Origin: G963666705 sp963666705
GTDB taxonomy: Bacteria > Pseudomonadota > Alphaproteobacteria > CADEGL01
DNA length: 64,000 nt
NCBI GenBank assembly: GCA_963666705.2
Contig: CAXXKO010000001.1
Span: 310,001-374,000, forward strand
Direction: 5' to 3'
Shown: positions 36,807 through 45,770 of the stretch, one piece after another
Layout: each line of letters begins with the position of its first letter
Position numbering within the stretch: position 1 is the stretch's first letter
Made by a program: the position numbers and the translations under genes
Notes under the pieces: generated by a model
What the model saw: the letters and a program-made list of their open reading frames with translations, nothing else
What the model was told of the DNA's origin: nothing
Databases searched by the model: none

Positions 36807-36884
36807 ATGTCCGCGGAGCTTGCATTCACGGTGCCCATTCCCACCGCGCGACCGGGCGCCAGCGACCCCGCGGTGCGGCCGTGA
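36807..36884 (+). CDS. Possible 25-codon leader ORF before the EutA-like gene
   Basis: ATG at 36807 with GGGAGG ten bases upstream encodes 25 residues (starting MSAELAFTVPIPT). Its TGA overlaps the GTG start of the next gene (GTGA). It may be a short translated leader coupling translation to the downstream gene, or the true N-terminus separated by a frameshift. The good ribosome-binding site supports translation here. Confidence 0.4.
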   Translation: MSAELAFTVPIPTARPGASDPAVRP

Positions 36885-37660
36885 GCGCGGCAAAGGCGGC
36901 CCCCGGCCTCGCCACGCGAAAGATCGTCGCGGCCCACCCACGGGACGGCGGCCCCGCCCGCCATCGGATCGGGCTGATCGCGCTCGACAGCGACGTGGCG
37001 ACCGAGCAGGACTTACACCGCATGCTGCCCGACGACGTCATGTTCTATACCACCCGCGTCCATCACGTGAATCCGGTGAGCGTCGCGAACCTGCGCAAGA
37101 TGGGGCCACAGCTCGCGGCCGCGGCGGGAATGCTGGTCCCGGGCCAGCGCCTCGACGCAATCGCCTATAGCTGCACGTCGGCCACGGCCGCCATCGGCTA
37201 TGACGAGGTCGCGGCACAGGTGCGCGCGGGCGGCCGGCCCGACGTGCCCGTGGTCACCCCCATCACCGCCGCCCTGGCCGGCTTCGCGATCCTCGGGGTC
37301 GAATCGATCTCGCTCCTCACGCCCCATCCGGATGGGGTCAACCAGTCGACGCGCCGCTTTTTCGAAGCGCACGGCATAACCGTCTCGAACATCGGCAGCT
37401 TCTGCCTCGACGACGACATCGCGGTCGCCGAGGTCCCGCCCCGCGCCATCCACGAGGCGGCGCTCGAAGCCTGCCACGCGGACGCCGATGCCTTGTTCAT
37501 CTCCTCGACCGCGCTGCGTGCGGCCGAGATTGTCGAGGCGGCCGAGCGCGCACTCGGCAAGCCGGTGCTGAGCGCGGTCCAGTGCCTGTTCTGGCACGCC
37601 CTGCGCCTGGCCGGCTGCGACGCAAAAATCGAGGGGTTCGGACGCCTGATGCGGCTATAG
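36881..37660 (+). CDS. Asp/Glu racemase-superfamily protein, EutA/maleate isomerase-like
   Basis: 259 residues from GTG 36881. It resembles EutA of ectoine-use clusters and maleate cis-trans isomerases: RIGLIALDSDVATEQDLHRM, FYTTRVHHVNP, the first active-site Cys in AIAYSCTSATAAIG, TPITAALAGFAILG, and DADALFISSTALRAAEI. In maleate isomerases and, to my memory, EutA the last motif carries a second Cys; here it is Ser. It may be a decarboxylase, lyase or isomerase. Two M24 peptidases follow on the same strand; in ectoine-use clusters an M24 hydrolase (EutD/DoeA) accompanies EutA, but ectoine specificity is not shown here. Confidence 0.7.
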   Translation: MSAAKAAPGLATRKIVAAHPRDGGPARHRIGLIALDSDVATEQDLHRMLPDDVMFYTTRVHHVNPVSVANLRKMGPQLAAAAGMLVPGQRLDAIAYSCTSATAAIGYDEVAAQVRAGGRPDVPVVTPITAALAGFAILGVESISLLTPHPDGVNQSTRRFFEAHGITVSNIGSFCLDDDIAVAEVPPRAIHEAALEACHADADALFISSTALRAAEIVEAAERALGKPVLSAVQCLFWHALRLAGCDAKIEGFGRLMRL

Positions 37661-37708
37661 TCGCCGTTCCGGCTTGTGTTGGATTGGGTCGAGTGGGAGG
37701 AATGAAGG

Positions 37709-38896
37709 ATGAATACGTCGAGCGATACCAGCGGCATCGACGGGACCTGGGCCGCTTTCTCCAAGGGCGACATGGAGCGCAGGTGGACGCGGGCCAAGGC
37801 CCTGATGGCGGATCGTGGCTTGGATGCGCTGCTGGTCAGCAACGAAGAGAATTTCCAGTACTTCACGGGGACGACCGGCACGCTCGGGCTGCACTACTCA
37901 GCGACCCGCCCCGCGGTCCTGGTCTTTCCCCTGCACGGCGAGCCGATCGCCATTGTCGGTGAGTTGCATACCCATTCGGTCAGGATGACCACCTATCTCG
38001 GTGACGTCCGTGGCTACTCGGAGGTCCTGAGCTTTCCCGAAGGCACGGTGGTGGACGCGATCGCGGGGCTGGACGGCAAGGTCGCGCGGGTCGGGGTCGA
38101 GCTCGGCCAGGAACAGCGCATGGGCATGCCGGTCGGCGACTACCTGGGCATCGTCGATACCCTGCCGAACGTGAAGTTCGAGGATGCCGCCGACCTGATC
38201 GTCAAGCTCAGGATGGTGAAGACCCCGGAGGAGGTGGCCTACATGCGCCAGGCCGCCGACATCACCGGCCGCGCGCGGCAGCGCCTGTTCGACGAGATCG
38301 TGCCCGGGATGACCGAGCGAGGCGTGGTGCGCAGGCTGCGCCAGTTGATGCTCGAGGAAGGGGCGGACAGGACCTCGTTCATCCACATCATCGCGGACTT
38401 TCCCGTCTGCCACACCCAGCACCACCTCGATCGTCCCTTGCAGAAGGGGCGGGTGCTGTACATCGATGCCGGCGCCTACGTGCGCTACTACACGATCGAC
38501 TATGCGAGGTTCGCCTCCCTCGGTCCGGCGTCCGACGAGGACAAGCGAGCGCACGACGTCCTTCTCGAGGCCAACAGCCACATGATCGACGCGCTGAGGC
38601 CCGGCGTGACCTGCGCCGAGCTCCACCGCATCGCCATCGAGGTGGTGGGCGGCGCCGGCTACCACGACATGATCGACGCCGGCGGCCGCATGGGCCACGG
38701 CCAGGGCATCCAGTTCACGGAGCCGCCGAGCATCAATCCCGAGGACCACACGGTCCTCGAGGAAGGCATGGTCATCAGCACCGAGCCTGAGGTCACGCTC
38801 AACCTGCTCTGGGAGGACGTCCACGTGATCACCGCGGACGGACATGACCAGCTCACGATGGAAACGGTCGAATTCCGCGAGATCCCCTTCGGCTAG
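37709..38896 (+). CDS. M24-family metallopeptidase (creatinase-like), copy 1
   Basis: 395 residues from ATG 37709. An N-terminal creatinase-type domain (residues 20-165, with LDALLVSNEENFQYFTGTTG) precedes a pita-bread M24 domain. All five metal ligands are visible: Asp in LYIDAGAYVRYYTIDYAR (two Asp), His in GRMGHGQGIQF, Glu in VISTEPEV and Glu in LLWEDVHVIT. Substrate is unknown: Xaa-Pro dipeptides, creatine-like compounds, ectoine (DoeA) or DMSP (DddP) are all used by relatives. The next gene is a close tandem duplicate. Confidence 0.85.
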   Translation: MNTSSDTSGIDGTWAAFSKGDMERRWTRAKALMADRGLDALLVSNEENFQYFTGTTGTLGLHYSATRPAVLVFPLHGEPIAIVGELHTHSVRMTTYLGDVRGYSEVLSFPEGTVVDAIAGLDGKVARVGVELGQEQRMGMPVGDYLGIVDTLPNVKFEDAADLIVKLRMVKTPEEVAYMRQAADITGRARQRLFDEIVPGMTERGVVRRLRQLMLEEGADRTSFIHIIADFPVCHTQHHLDRPLQKGRVLYIDAGAYVRYYTIDYARFASLGPASDEDKRAHDVLLEANSHMIDALRPGVTCAELHRIAIEVVGGAGYHDMIDAGGRMGHGQGIQFTEPPSINPEDHTVLEEGMVISTEPEVTLNLLWEDVHVITADGHDQLTMETVEFREIPFG

Positions 38897-39124
38897 CCTG
38901 CGGGCGCCTCGGTGACCCGGCGCCTGCGCGCGCCGTCGCCCAGGTCCGCGCCGGCCGGCCCGACCCGCCCTTCACCGCGGCTCTTTCATCCGCGACTCCT
39001 CGCCGGTCTTCCCGGCGCCCGGGACAGGATATAGTTTCCGAACGGCAAGGTACTGTTTCGATCACAAGAACCCACTACAGTCTCCGATTCCCGGAGCCTG
39101 GCAGGATGCAAGGAGGAGTGAGCG

Positions 39125-40306
39125 ATGAACACGTCGGGCGCTACCAGCGGTGTTGACGGAAGCTCGGCCGCCTTCTCGAAAGGCGACATGGAGCGCCGCT
39201 GGGCGCGGGCCAGGGCCATGATGGCGGACCGCGGGCTGGACGCGCTGTTGGTGAGCAACGAGGAGAATTTTCAATACTTCACGGGGACGACCGGCACCCT
39301 CGGGCTGCACTATTCGCTCACCCGGCCCGCGGTCCTCGTCTTCCCCCTGGTGGGCGATCCGGTCGCCGTCGTCGGCGAGGTCCTGACCCATTCGGTCAGG
39401 ATGACCACCTACCTGAGCGATGTCCGCGGCTACACGAACGTCGTGACCTTCCCCGCGGAGATGGTGGTGGACGCGATTCGCGGCCTCGAAGGCAAAGCCG
39501 GCCGCGTCGGGGCCGAGCTCGGCCAGGAGCAGCGCATGGGCATCCCCGTCAGCGACTACATGGGCATCGTCGACGCCATGCCGAACGTGGCCTTCGAGGA
39601 TGCCGCCGATCTGATCGTCAAAATGCGGATGGTGAAGACACCCGAGGAGGTGGCCTACATGCGCCAAGCCGCCGACATAACCGGCCGGGCGCGGCAGCGC
39701 CTCTTCGACGAGATCGTGCCGGGGATGACGGAGCGGGACGTGGTGCGGAGCATGAGGCGCCTCATCCTCGAGGAAGGGGCCGACCGGACGTCCTTCGTCC
39801 ACCTGATCGCGAGCTTCCCCCCGTGCCACACCCAGCACCATCTCGACCGGCCGCTGGAGAAGGGCCGGGTGTTGTACGTGGATGCCGGCGCGTACGTTCG
39901 TTACTACACGATCGACTATGCGCGGCTCGCCTCCCTGGGGCCGGCCACCGACGAGGACAGGCGCGGCCACGAAGTGCTTCTCGAGGCCAACGCCCGCATG
40001 ATCGACGCATTGAAGCCCGGCGTCACTTGCGTGGAACTCCACCAAATCGCCGCCGCGGTGGTGGCGGGGGCCGGCTACGAGATCGCCCCCACGGGCCGCA
40101 TGGGCCATGGCCAGGGCCTGCAGTTCACCGAGCCGCCGAGCATCTGCCCGGAAGACGATACCATGTTGGAGGAAGGGATGGTCATCAGCACGGAGCCCGT
40201 GGTCGCGCTCAACCTCCTATGGGAGGATGTCCACGTGATCACCGCGGACGGCCACGACCAGCTTACGGCCGAGACGGTCGAGTTCCGCGAGATCCCCTTC
40301 GGCTAG
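39125..40306 (+). CDS. M24-family metallopeptidase (creatinase-like), copy 2
   Basis: 393 residues from ATG 39125, with GGAGG eight bases upstream. Roughly 80 percent identical to the preceding gene by eye, with all metal ligands kept (YVDAGAYVRYYTIDYAR, GRMGHGQGLQF, VISTEPVV, LLWEDVHVIT). The main differences are in the N-terminal domain and at the substrate side before the metal-binding His, where this copy lacks two residues of YHDMIDAGG. Two kept paralogues suggest specialisation or a heteromer. Its TAG stop is the first three bases of repeat copy B. Confidence 0.85.
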   Translation: MNTSGATSGVDGSSAAFSKGDMERRWARARAMMADRGLDALLVSNEENFQYFTGTTGTLGLHYSLTRPAVLVFPLVGDPVAVVGEVLTHSVRMTTYLSDVRGYTNVVTFPAEMVVDAIRGLEGKAGRVGAELGQEQRMGIPVSDYMGIVDAMPNVAFEDAADLIVKMRMVKTPEEVAYMRQAADITGRARQRLFDEIVPGMTERDVVRSMRRLILEEGADRTSFVHLIASFPPCHTQHHLDRPLEKGRVLYVDAGAYVRYYTIDYARLASLGPATDEDRRGHEVLLEANARMIDALKPGVTCVELHQIAAAVVAGAGYEIAPTGRMGHGQGLQFTEPPSICPEDDTMLEEGMVISTEPVVALNLLWEDVHVITADGHDQLTAETVEFREIPFG

Positions 40307-40452
40307 AGCGGTTCCGCTTCGATCGGACCCACTCCAGCCTTTTTTGTCGCTCGTGGCAGCGGACCAGGTGGTCCGCGCCCGCGCGGGCGCGCCGGATTAC
40401 CGGCGGGCCGCCTTGCGGCCTGGAGCGATTCCAGTCGAGGTGGAAACCCTCT
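40304..40452. repeat. About 150-bp structured intergenic repeat, copy B
   Basis: Begins TAGAGCGGTTCCGCTTCGAT; the first TAG is the stop codon of the upstream M24 gene. Ends GAGGTGGAAACCCTCT, the least conserved of the three right ends. It shares the internal hairpins of copy A. It fills most of the gap to bcp. Confidence 0.85.
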
Positions 40453-40489
40453 GGCCGCCGAACGATCCCTCGAATCGCGGAGGACGAGA

Positions 40490-40951
40490 ATGGTTGACAT
40501 TGGACATGAGGCCCCCGCCTTCACCCTGCCGACGGACGGTGGTGGCCGGATCTCGCTATCGGACCATTTGGGGCGCAAGGTCGTGCTCTACTTCTACCCC
40601 AAGGACGATACGCCCGGCTGTACCAAGGAGGCCGAGGGGTTCCGCGACGCCCTGGCCGATTTCGCGGTGGCGGGGGCCGAGGTGATCGGCGTCTCGCGGG
40701 ACAGCGTCGCCCGGCACGACAAGTTCAAGGCCAAGTATGCGCTCCCCTTCTCCCTGGCGTCGGACGAGGATGGCGCGGTCTGCGGGGCCTATGGCACCTG
40801 GGTCGAGAAGAAGAACTACGGCCGTGCCTACATGGGCATCGAGCGCTCGACGTTCCTCATCGACGGCCAAGGCGTGGTGCGCGGCATCTGGCGCAAGGTC
40901 AAGGTCGAGGGCCATGTCGAGGCGGTGCTGGAGCGGGCGCGCGCGCTTTAG
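40490..40951 (+). CDS. bcp: Thioredoxin-dependent peroxiredoxin (Bcp/PrxQ)
   Basis: 153 residues from ATG 40490. A cytosolic thiol peroxidase for H2O2 and organic peroxides. The peroxidatic Cys is in KDDTPGCTKEAEGF near residue 44. The usual resolving Cys five residues later is replaced (Glu/Ala region), so it belongs to the group lacking that Cys, leaving the Cys in AVCGAYG as another candidate. ERSTFLIDGQGVVRGIW is typical of the C-terminal half. Its TAG stop is supplied by repeat copy C. Confidence 0.92.
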   Translation: MVDIGHEAPAFTLPTDGGGRISLSDHLGRKVVLYFYPKDDTPGCTKEAEGFRDALADFAVAGAEVIGVSRDSVARHDKFKAKYALPFSLASDEDGAVCGAYGTWVEKKNYGRAYMGIERSTFLIDGQGVVRGIWRKVKVEGHVEAVLERARAL

Positions 40952-41098
40952 AGCGGTTCCGCTTTGATCGGACCTACTCTAGCCTTATTTATCGCTCGCG
41001 GCAGCGGACCAAGTGGTCCGCGCCTGCGCGGGCGCGCCGGGCGACCGGCGGGCCGCTTTGCGGCCTGGAGCGATTCCAGTCGAACTGGAAACGCTCTA
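40949..41098. repeat. About 150-bp structured intergenic repeat, copy C
   Basis: Begins TAGAGCGGTTCCGCTTTGAT, the TAG being the bcp stop, and ends CGAACTGGAAACGCTCTA, the reverse complement of its own start with few mismatches. Together with copy B it brackets bcp. Confidence 0.85.
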
Positions 41099-41151
41099 GC
41101 CGCGGGTCCATGCCGGCGGGATCGATCGACGGCGCGCAAGGGCGCTTCCCC

Positions 41152-44100
41152 TCAGCCGCCAGCCCCTGTGAGGATGGCCTCGAATTCATCGACGGCGCCG
41201 ATTTGCGCAACGAGGGCGCGGAGGTCCTCGGCCGACTCGGGCTCGCGCAACACCGCGATGCCGAAGGCCTCCGCGTGGGCGCCCGACGACATGGCTTCGC
41301 CGTAGCGCAGCCGGACCTTGTCGAGCCCAGCCTCGTCCCCGGCAAGCGCGAGCGCGAGCGCCCAGCGCAGCACCCGCACGGCGCCCTCCGCGCTCAAGCC
41401 ATCGTCGCGCACGCCCGTGTCCGTTTCCTGTTGGGCATAGATTTGCGCCGCCTGAGCCCAGTTGCCGGAGCGCCAGTGGATCTCGCCGCGCAGGGCTTGT
41501 GCGGCGTCATTGGTATCACCTGCGAGGGCCGCGAGCGCGGGCCCGAATTCCCCGCTATCGAGCAAGGCGCGCGCGCGTAGCTCCTGACGTTGCCGACTCA
41601 GCCCCTCCGACATGCCCGGACTCTCGCTGAGGGCGAGCGCCTCGAGGGCGGTCTCGGGGTGGCCATCCAGTAGATAGACTCGCGCGAGCTGCAGGCCGGC
41701 GCGCGTCTTCTCGGCGCCCTTCAGGCGGAATCGGACCTGATGGTCGAGCAGCTCCGCCGCCTGTGGCAGCAGGTCGGCCTCGGTCAGCCTATTGGCAAGG
41801 TGGTGGATCATTTTCTCGCCCTTCTCGCCGGGTGGGGTGAGCTCTCTGTATTCGTGATAGAGCGCCAACGCGACGATGGGCGGCAGCTTGTCGGCGGCAC
41901 CCTCGAGGAACAGCTTGGCGAAGATCTCGGACATGCGCTGGGCGGTCCTCCCGACGGCGGGGTCGCCGGGCAGGTAGGTGACGGCCGTGCGGTAGACGGA
42001 TAGCCCGCGGCGGTAATCGCCGGCGGCGATGTAGAGCCGGCCGAGCTTTTCGAGGATGCGGAACTCGAGATCGTCGCCGCGCCAGGCGAAGCGGATCAGG
42101 TCGAGCAGCTCGATCGCCTCCTCGGGCGGCATATCGCCGCGGTCGAGAAGCAGTGAGATGCGTGCGAGCGCCGCCTCGGCCCGGCCCCTCCTGTCGCCAC
42201 TCTCGATCACCCCATCCCACAGCCACAGGGCCTCGTCGATCACGCCCATGGCGGCCAGCACCCGGCCACGCAGGACGGTAACCCTGGTCAGCTGCGGCCC
42301 GCTCAGCTCACCGGTCTCGAGCTGGCGAAGAAACGCCTCGGCCTTGCCCGCGTCCTCGCGCTCGAGGGCGTCGAACATGGCGGCCAGAAGCATGCGGGCG
42401 TGGTACGGCTCCGGATAGTTGAGGAGGAGGTCGTCGCCGCCCGAGAACGCTCTGCCCGCCGCATCCATGTCCCCGGACGCCGCGGCGAGCAGGCCGCGCC
42501 ACAGCCCGATCTCCGGATCGTCGTCGAACGTGCTCGACAGCAGCTCGCGCTCGGCGGTACGCCGGTCGCCCACGAGGAACGACACGACGCCGAGAAGGGC
42601 GCGGTTCGCCGGCCGCGTGGCGAGCTCGGGATCGTCCTGTCCGATCCGTACGAGCAGGCCTTCGGCCTCGTTGGCGAGGCCATGGGCGAAGTAGAACCGG
42701 GCCAGGTCGAGCCGCGCCCCATTCAGCTCCAAGGGGCCGGCCTGGGTGATGGCGTGCTGCAACGCCTGCCTGTCGGCGATATTCTCGGTCGCGCCACCAA
42801 GGCGCCAAGCCTCGAAATCAAAGGTGCGGCCGGCACCGCCCGCGCGTTCGCCGGCCACCGCCGGCGCCGCGTCCCGCGTGTCGGACAACGCGAGGCCATC
42901 GACCGACCCGACCCCCACACCCCAGGCCTCGTGGCGCACCGAGAGAACGTCGGCATGCTCGACGATCGCCACGCCCTGGGCGGTCGGGAGCAGCTCGAAC
43001 TGACTGAACCGGCGCCTGGCCTCGACGCCGAGCCGCGGTGTCGCGACGGGCACCACCAGCATCCTGTCGCCCACGCCCGGGTCGGTGAAGCCGACCAGGT
43101 CGCCGGCCCCCTCGAAGGCCAGTGCCAGGACCGGGCCCATGGCCCCGTCGATGCGCGTCTCGGTTTCGATCGGCTCGCGCGGTCGTTGGGCCGAGTGCCT
43201 GAGTCCGACGACCCAGGCCATCCCGTCGCGACGCGGGACCGGATTGAGGCCCTCGGCCGCGCTCAGGCGCAGGACGACTGCATGTTCGGCGGCCACCTGG
43301 ATGATGTCGGCCACGTGATCGGCGAGTGCCCGCCGCAGGGGTGTCAGGTCCAGTATCCGCGGCCGGTCGAACACGATCCAGACGAAGCCGTCGCGCCGGA
43401 ACGCCGCCACCGCCACGGCCTCCATCCAGCCGAACTTGAGGTCTACATCCGACCCGCGAATATCCACGGCCACGAACCGTTCCCCATCGTCCCCGGCAGC
43501 GCCGGCGAGGTCGACCGGCTGATCCGCCGGCGCGCTCTGGGGCTCGGCGTCGCTGGCCGCGTTTCGGCGCGTCGGTGGGTCCGGCTTGTAGAGAATTCTC
43601 CCCACGGTGATGCGCGGGGCCGCGGTCGTCGCCGGTTCCGCCGATTCAGTGGCGGGCATGACGGCCGCGAGCGGCCGCGGCGCGCCGGGAGCGGGCGCGA
43701 GTGGCTGGGGCACACCATCGCCGGACGCCAATGGGACCGGCGCCGCCGCGGGCGCGGCGGGCTCGGACGGCTCGGGTTCGGCGGCCAAATCCGACGGCTC
43801 GACGACATCCTCTTCGGGAGCGGGCGCCGGCTCGGGGACCGACTCGGCGGCGGCGCGTGCGTTCTCGAGCGCGGCCGGCGGATTCGTGCCGCGGTACAGG
43901 TTGAGGGTGACCGAGCTTCCCTCCTCCAAGGCCATGAGCGCGAAGTCGGCGGTCAGGCTGAACACGACCGTCCGCAGGTCGGGCTCCAGATTGGCCGTCT
44001 TTATATACTTGCGGAGAATCTTGAGCGCGGTTCGGAACGACGTCTGCATGGGGCGCTCGAAGGTGACGGCGAGGCGCCGTCCGCCGATTCTGGCCTCATA

Positions 44101-44262
44101 GCCGACTTGCTCGGCCCAGTCGAACACGATGCCGCCGAAACCATCGCCCGTCCGCGCGCGGACGAGGACGGATTCGGGCCGCTCCGCGACCGCCGCGACC
44201 GGCCAGGCGGTGAGCCCGGCCAAGAGGGAGATAGCCAGAAATGGTAACGCGCGGGCCTTCAT
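41152..44262 (-). CDS. Flagellar-operon periplasmic TPR protein
   Basis: 1036 residues from ATG 44262, overlapping the stop of the MotB-like gene (ATGA). It starts with a Sec signal peptide (LPFLAISLLAGLTAWPVAAVA). Residues 30-125 are a compact domain with SVLVRARTGDGFGGIVFDWA; a Pro/Ala/Glu-rich linker (about 130-260) follows; the C-terminal half (about 480-1036) is TPR-like helical repeats. It is the last gene of the fliL operon and, given signal peptide and context, may scaffold the motor in the periplasm (inference). No enzymatic motif is seen. Confidence 0.75.
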   Translation of the reverse strand: MKARALPFLAISLLAGLTAWPVAAVAERPESVLVRARTGDGFGGIVFDWAEQVGYEARIGGRRLAVTFERPMQTSFRTALKILRKYIKTANLEPDLRTVVFSLTADFALMALEEGSSVTLNLYRGTNPPAALENARAAAESVPEPAPAPEEDVVEPSDLAAEPEPSEPAAPAAAPVPLASGDGVPQPLAPAPGAPRPLAAVMPATESAEPATTAAPRITVGRILYKPDPPTRRNAASDAEPQSAPADQPVDLAGAAGDDGERFVAVDIRGSDVDLKFGWMEAVAVAAFRRDGFVWIVFDRPRILDLTPLRRALADHVADIIQVAAEHAVVLRLSAAEGLNPVPRRDGMAWVVGLRHSAQRPREPIETETRIDGAMGPVLALAFEGAGDLVGFTDPGVGDRMLVVPVATPRLGVEARRRFSQFELLPTAQGVAIVEHADVLSVRHEAWGVGVGSVDGLALSDTRDAAPAVAGERAGGAGRTFDFEAWRLGGATENIADRQALQHAITQAGPLELNGARLDLARFYFAHGLANEAEGLLVRIGQDDPELATRPANRALLGVVSFLVGDRRTAERELLSSTFDDDPEIGLWRGLLAAASGDMDAAGRAFSGGDDLLLNYPEPYHARMLLAAMFDALEREDAGKAEAFLRQLETGELSGPQLTRVTVLRGRVLAAMGVIDEALWLWDGVIESGDRRGRAEAALARISLLLDRGDMPPEEAIELLDLIRFAWRGDDLEFRILEKLGRLYIAAGDYRRGLSVYRTAVTYLPGDPAVGRTAQRMSEIFAKLFLEGAADKLPPIVALALYHEYRELTPPGEKGEKMIHHLANRLTEADLLPQAAELLDHQVRFRLKGAEKTRAGLQLARVYLLDGHPETALEALALSESPGMSEGLSRQRQELRARALLDSGEFGPALAALAGDTNDAAQALRGEIHWRSGNWAQAAQIYAQQETDTGVRDDGLSAEGAVRVLRWALALALAGDEAGLDKVRLRYGEAMSSGAHAEAFGIAVLREPESAEDLRALVAQIGAVDEFEAILTGAGG

Positions 44263-44978
44263 TGCCGCCCCGACACTGTGGACCGTATGATGATATCGAC
44301 GCGTCGGGCCAGTTCCATCCGGCGCTCGGCGGACACGTCCGTCGGCAGGTCGTCGAACCGCGTCGAGCCGAAGCCATAGGCCACGATTTCCTGTTGGTGG
44401 CCGGCACGATGGAGCTCCCGCGAAACCACGTAGGCCCTGGTCACCGACAACTCCCAATTCACGTCTTTACCGTCTTCGACCTTTCTCGTGGGATCCGAGT
44501 GGCCGACGACATCGATGTGGTTGTTTATATTTCGCAGGATTCCACCCAAGCGGTGCAAGGCCGCGTTACCGCCCGCCGAGACTGCGATCGCACCCGATTG
44601 AAACAGAAGGCTCCCGGGCAACGACATGACGAACCGGTCCTCGGTACGCTGGACCAGGGCGGCGCCGAGGATGGCATCCTCTTTCATCTGCACCGCGACG
44701 ATCCCGGCGAGATAGTCGAGGTTCGTCCCTTCCTGCGCCGCGATCACGGGCAGCTCGATGAGTACGCCGGGACCCGAATTCTCGGCCAGCAGCGCCGGAT
44801 TGAGATAGCGCGACAGGGCTTCCTCGATGTCGTCCCATTTGTCCATCTCCACCGTCGACATGGAGAAAAGCATGACGAAGAAGGTCACCAGCAAGGCCGC
44901 GAGGTCGGCGAACGTCATAAGCCAGGATTGGCTCGCGAAGCCGACGCTCCTCTTGGGCCGAGCCGGCTCGAAGATCAA
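44259..44978 (-). CDS. MotB-like stator protein with TM aspartate
   Basis: 239 residues. A single N-terminal helix, SWLMTFADLAALLVTFFVML, contains the Asp expected for proton or sodium binding in MotB/PomB. The C-terminal OmpA-like peptidoglycan-binding domain has VVGHSDPTRKV, NWELSVTRAYVVSREL and a C-terminal ERRMELARRVDI. It overlaps both neighbours by four bases. With no motA in this window it presumably pairs with a MotA encoded elsewhere. Confidence 0.85.
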   Translation of the reverse strand: MIFEPARPKRSVGFASQSWLMTFADLAALLVTFFVMLFSMSTVEMDKWDDIEEALSRYLNPALLAENSGPGVLIELPVIAAQEGTNLDYLAGIVAVQMKEDAILGAALVQRTEDRFVMSLPGSLLFQSGAIAVSAGGNAALHRLGGILRNINNHIDVVGHSDPTRKVEDGKDVNWELSVTRAYVVSRELHRAGHQQEIVAYGFGSTRFDDLPTDVSAERRMELARRVDIIIRSTVSGRQ

Positions 44979-45664
44979 CCGCCACCTCCGCCGCCGAACG
45001 AGGCCTGGTCCACCGCGGGATCTCGGGTCACGAAGGTGATGAAAACCCGTCCAGCGCCGCCATTCTTGACGCCGGCAGCCAGGCTGCCGCCGGGGGCGCC
45101 GTGGTCCTTGAGGCTGCGGGCGAGCTCGGCCGCCCGCGAGATCGCCAGCGGGAGTGGGTCGGACTCGTCTCCCGATCGCGGCAAGGGGCCGCCCACGACG
45201 AACTCGATGTCGAAGCGCTGGTTCGGCGGATGATCTTCGAGGACACTGGCGATACGCCTCAGAAGAGGCAGGCGCTCGTACCGGAGCACGTCGCTGCCCG
45301 GCGCGAACAGCACATCGACGGGAAGGACGACGTGCATGAGCTCGCCCGGCCGCGACACCTGAACCTCGGAATGGGGCAAGAGGCTGCGAAACAAATCCTC
45401 TACGTTGCGCTGAAAGGCCTGGGCCGACAGGAAATCGGCCAACGCCGCCGGCAGGCGCTCGACATCGATGCCGCTACCCTCGGTCATGCTGGCCTGGAAT
45501 GTGTTGGTGATGCTGCCGACCACCGCCTGCGTGCGTTTTTCCTCGAACTTCGAGATTCCGATCAGCAGAATGAAGAAAGCGAGCAGGATCAGGTAGAGGC
45601 CCAAATACAGCACATTGTTCATGCTGCTCCCGGCTTCCTTGTTCGGCATCTCTGTGTCGGTCAT
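44975..45664 (-). CDS. MotB/OmpA-like flagellar protein lacking the TM aspartate
   Basis: 229 residues. One N-terminal helix (NVLYLGLYLILLAFFILLIG) without an acidic residue, then a periplasmic OmpA-like domain with MHVVLPVDVLFAPGSDVL and a degenerate binding loop (LPLAISRAAELARSL). It is clearly related to its downstream neighbour but cannot carry ions by the MotB mechanism. It may form a complex with the neighbouring MotB-like protein. The C-terminus is a Gly tail (SFGGGGGG). Confidence 0.75.
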   Translation of the reverse strand: MTDTEMPNKEAGSSMNNVLYLGLYLILLAFFILLIGISKFEEKRTQAVVGSITNTFQASMTEGSGIDVERLPAALADFLSAQAFQRNVEDLFRSLLPHSEVQVSRPGELMHVVLPVDVLFAPGSDVLRYERLPLLRRIASVLEDHPPNQRFDIEFVVGGPLPRSGDESDPLPLAISRAAELARSLKDHGAPGGSLAAGVKNGGAGRVFITFVTRDPAVDQASFGGGGGG

Positions 45665-45770
45665 GGCCGTCCGCGTTCCGCCTGGGTCGCCCGGAGGCGC
45701 GTCCTGGCGGCGAAGGCTAGTGCGACAAGGTTAACCGCCGCTTAACGACGACGGGGCCGTGCTCCCACGC

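Noticed and set aside
36881..40306. Assignment of an ectoine-degradation operon (eutA/eutD)
   Set aside because: Only the family-level similarity of one gene and the M24 fold of two others support it. eutB, eutC, eutE and the ehu transporter are absent, and the M24 proteins lack an N-terminal motif I associate with DoeA.
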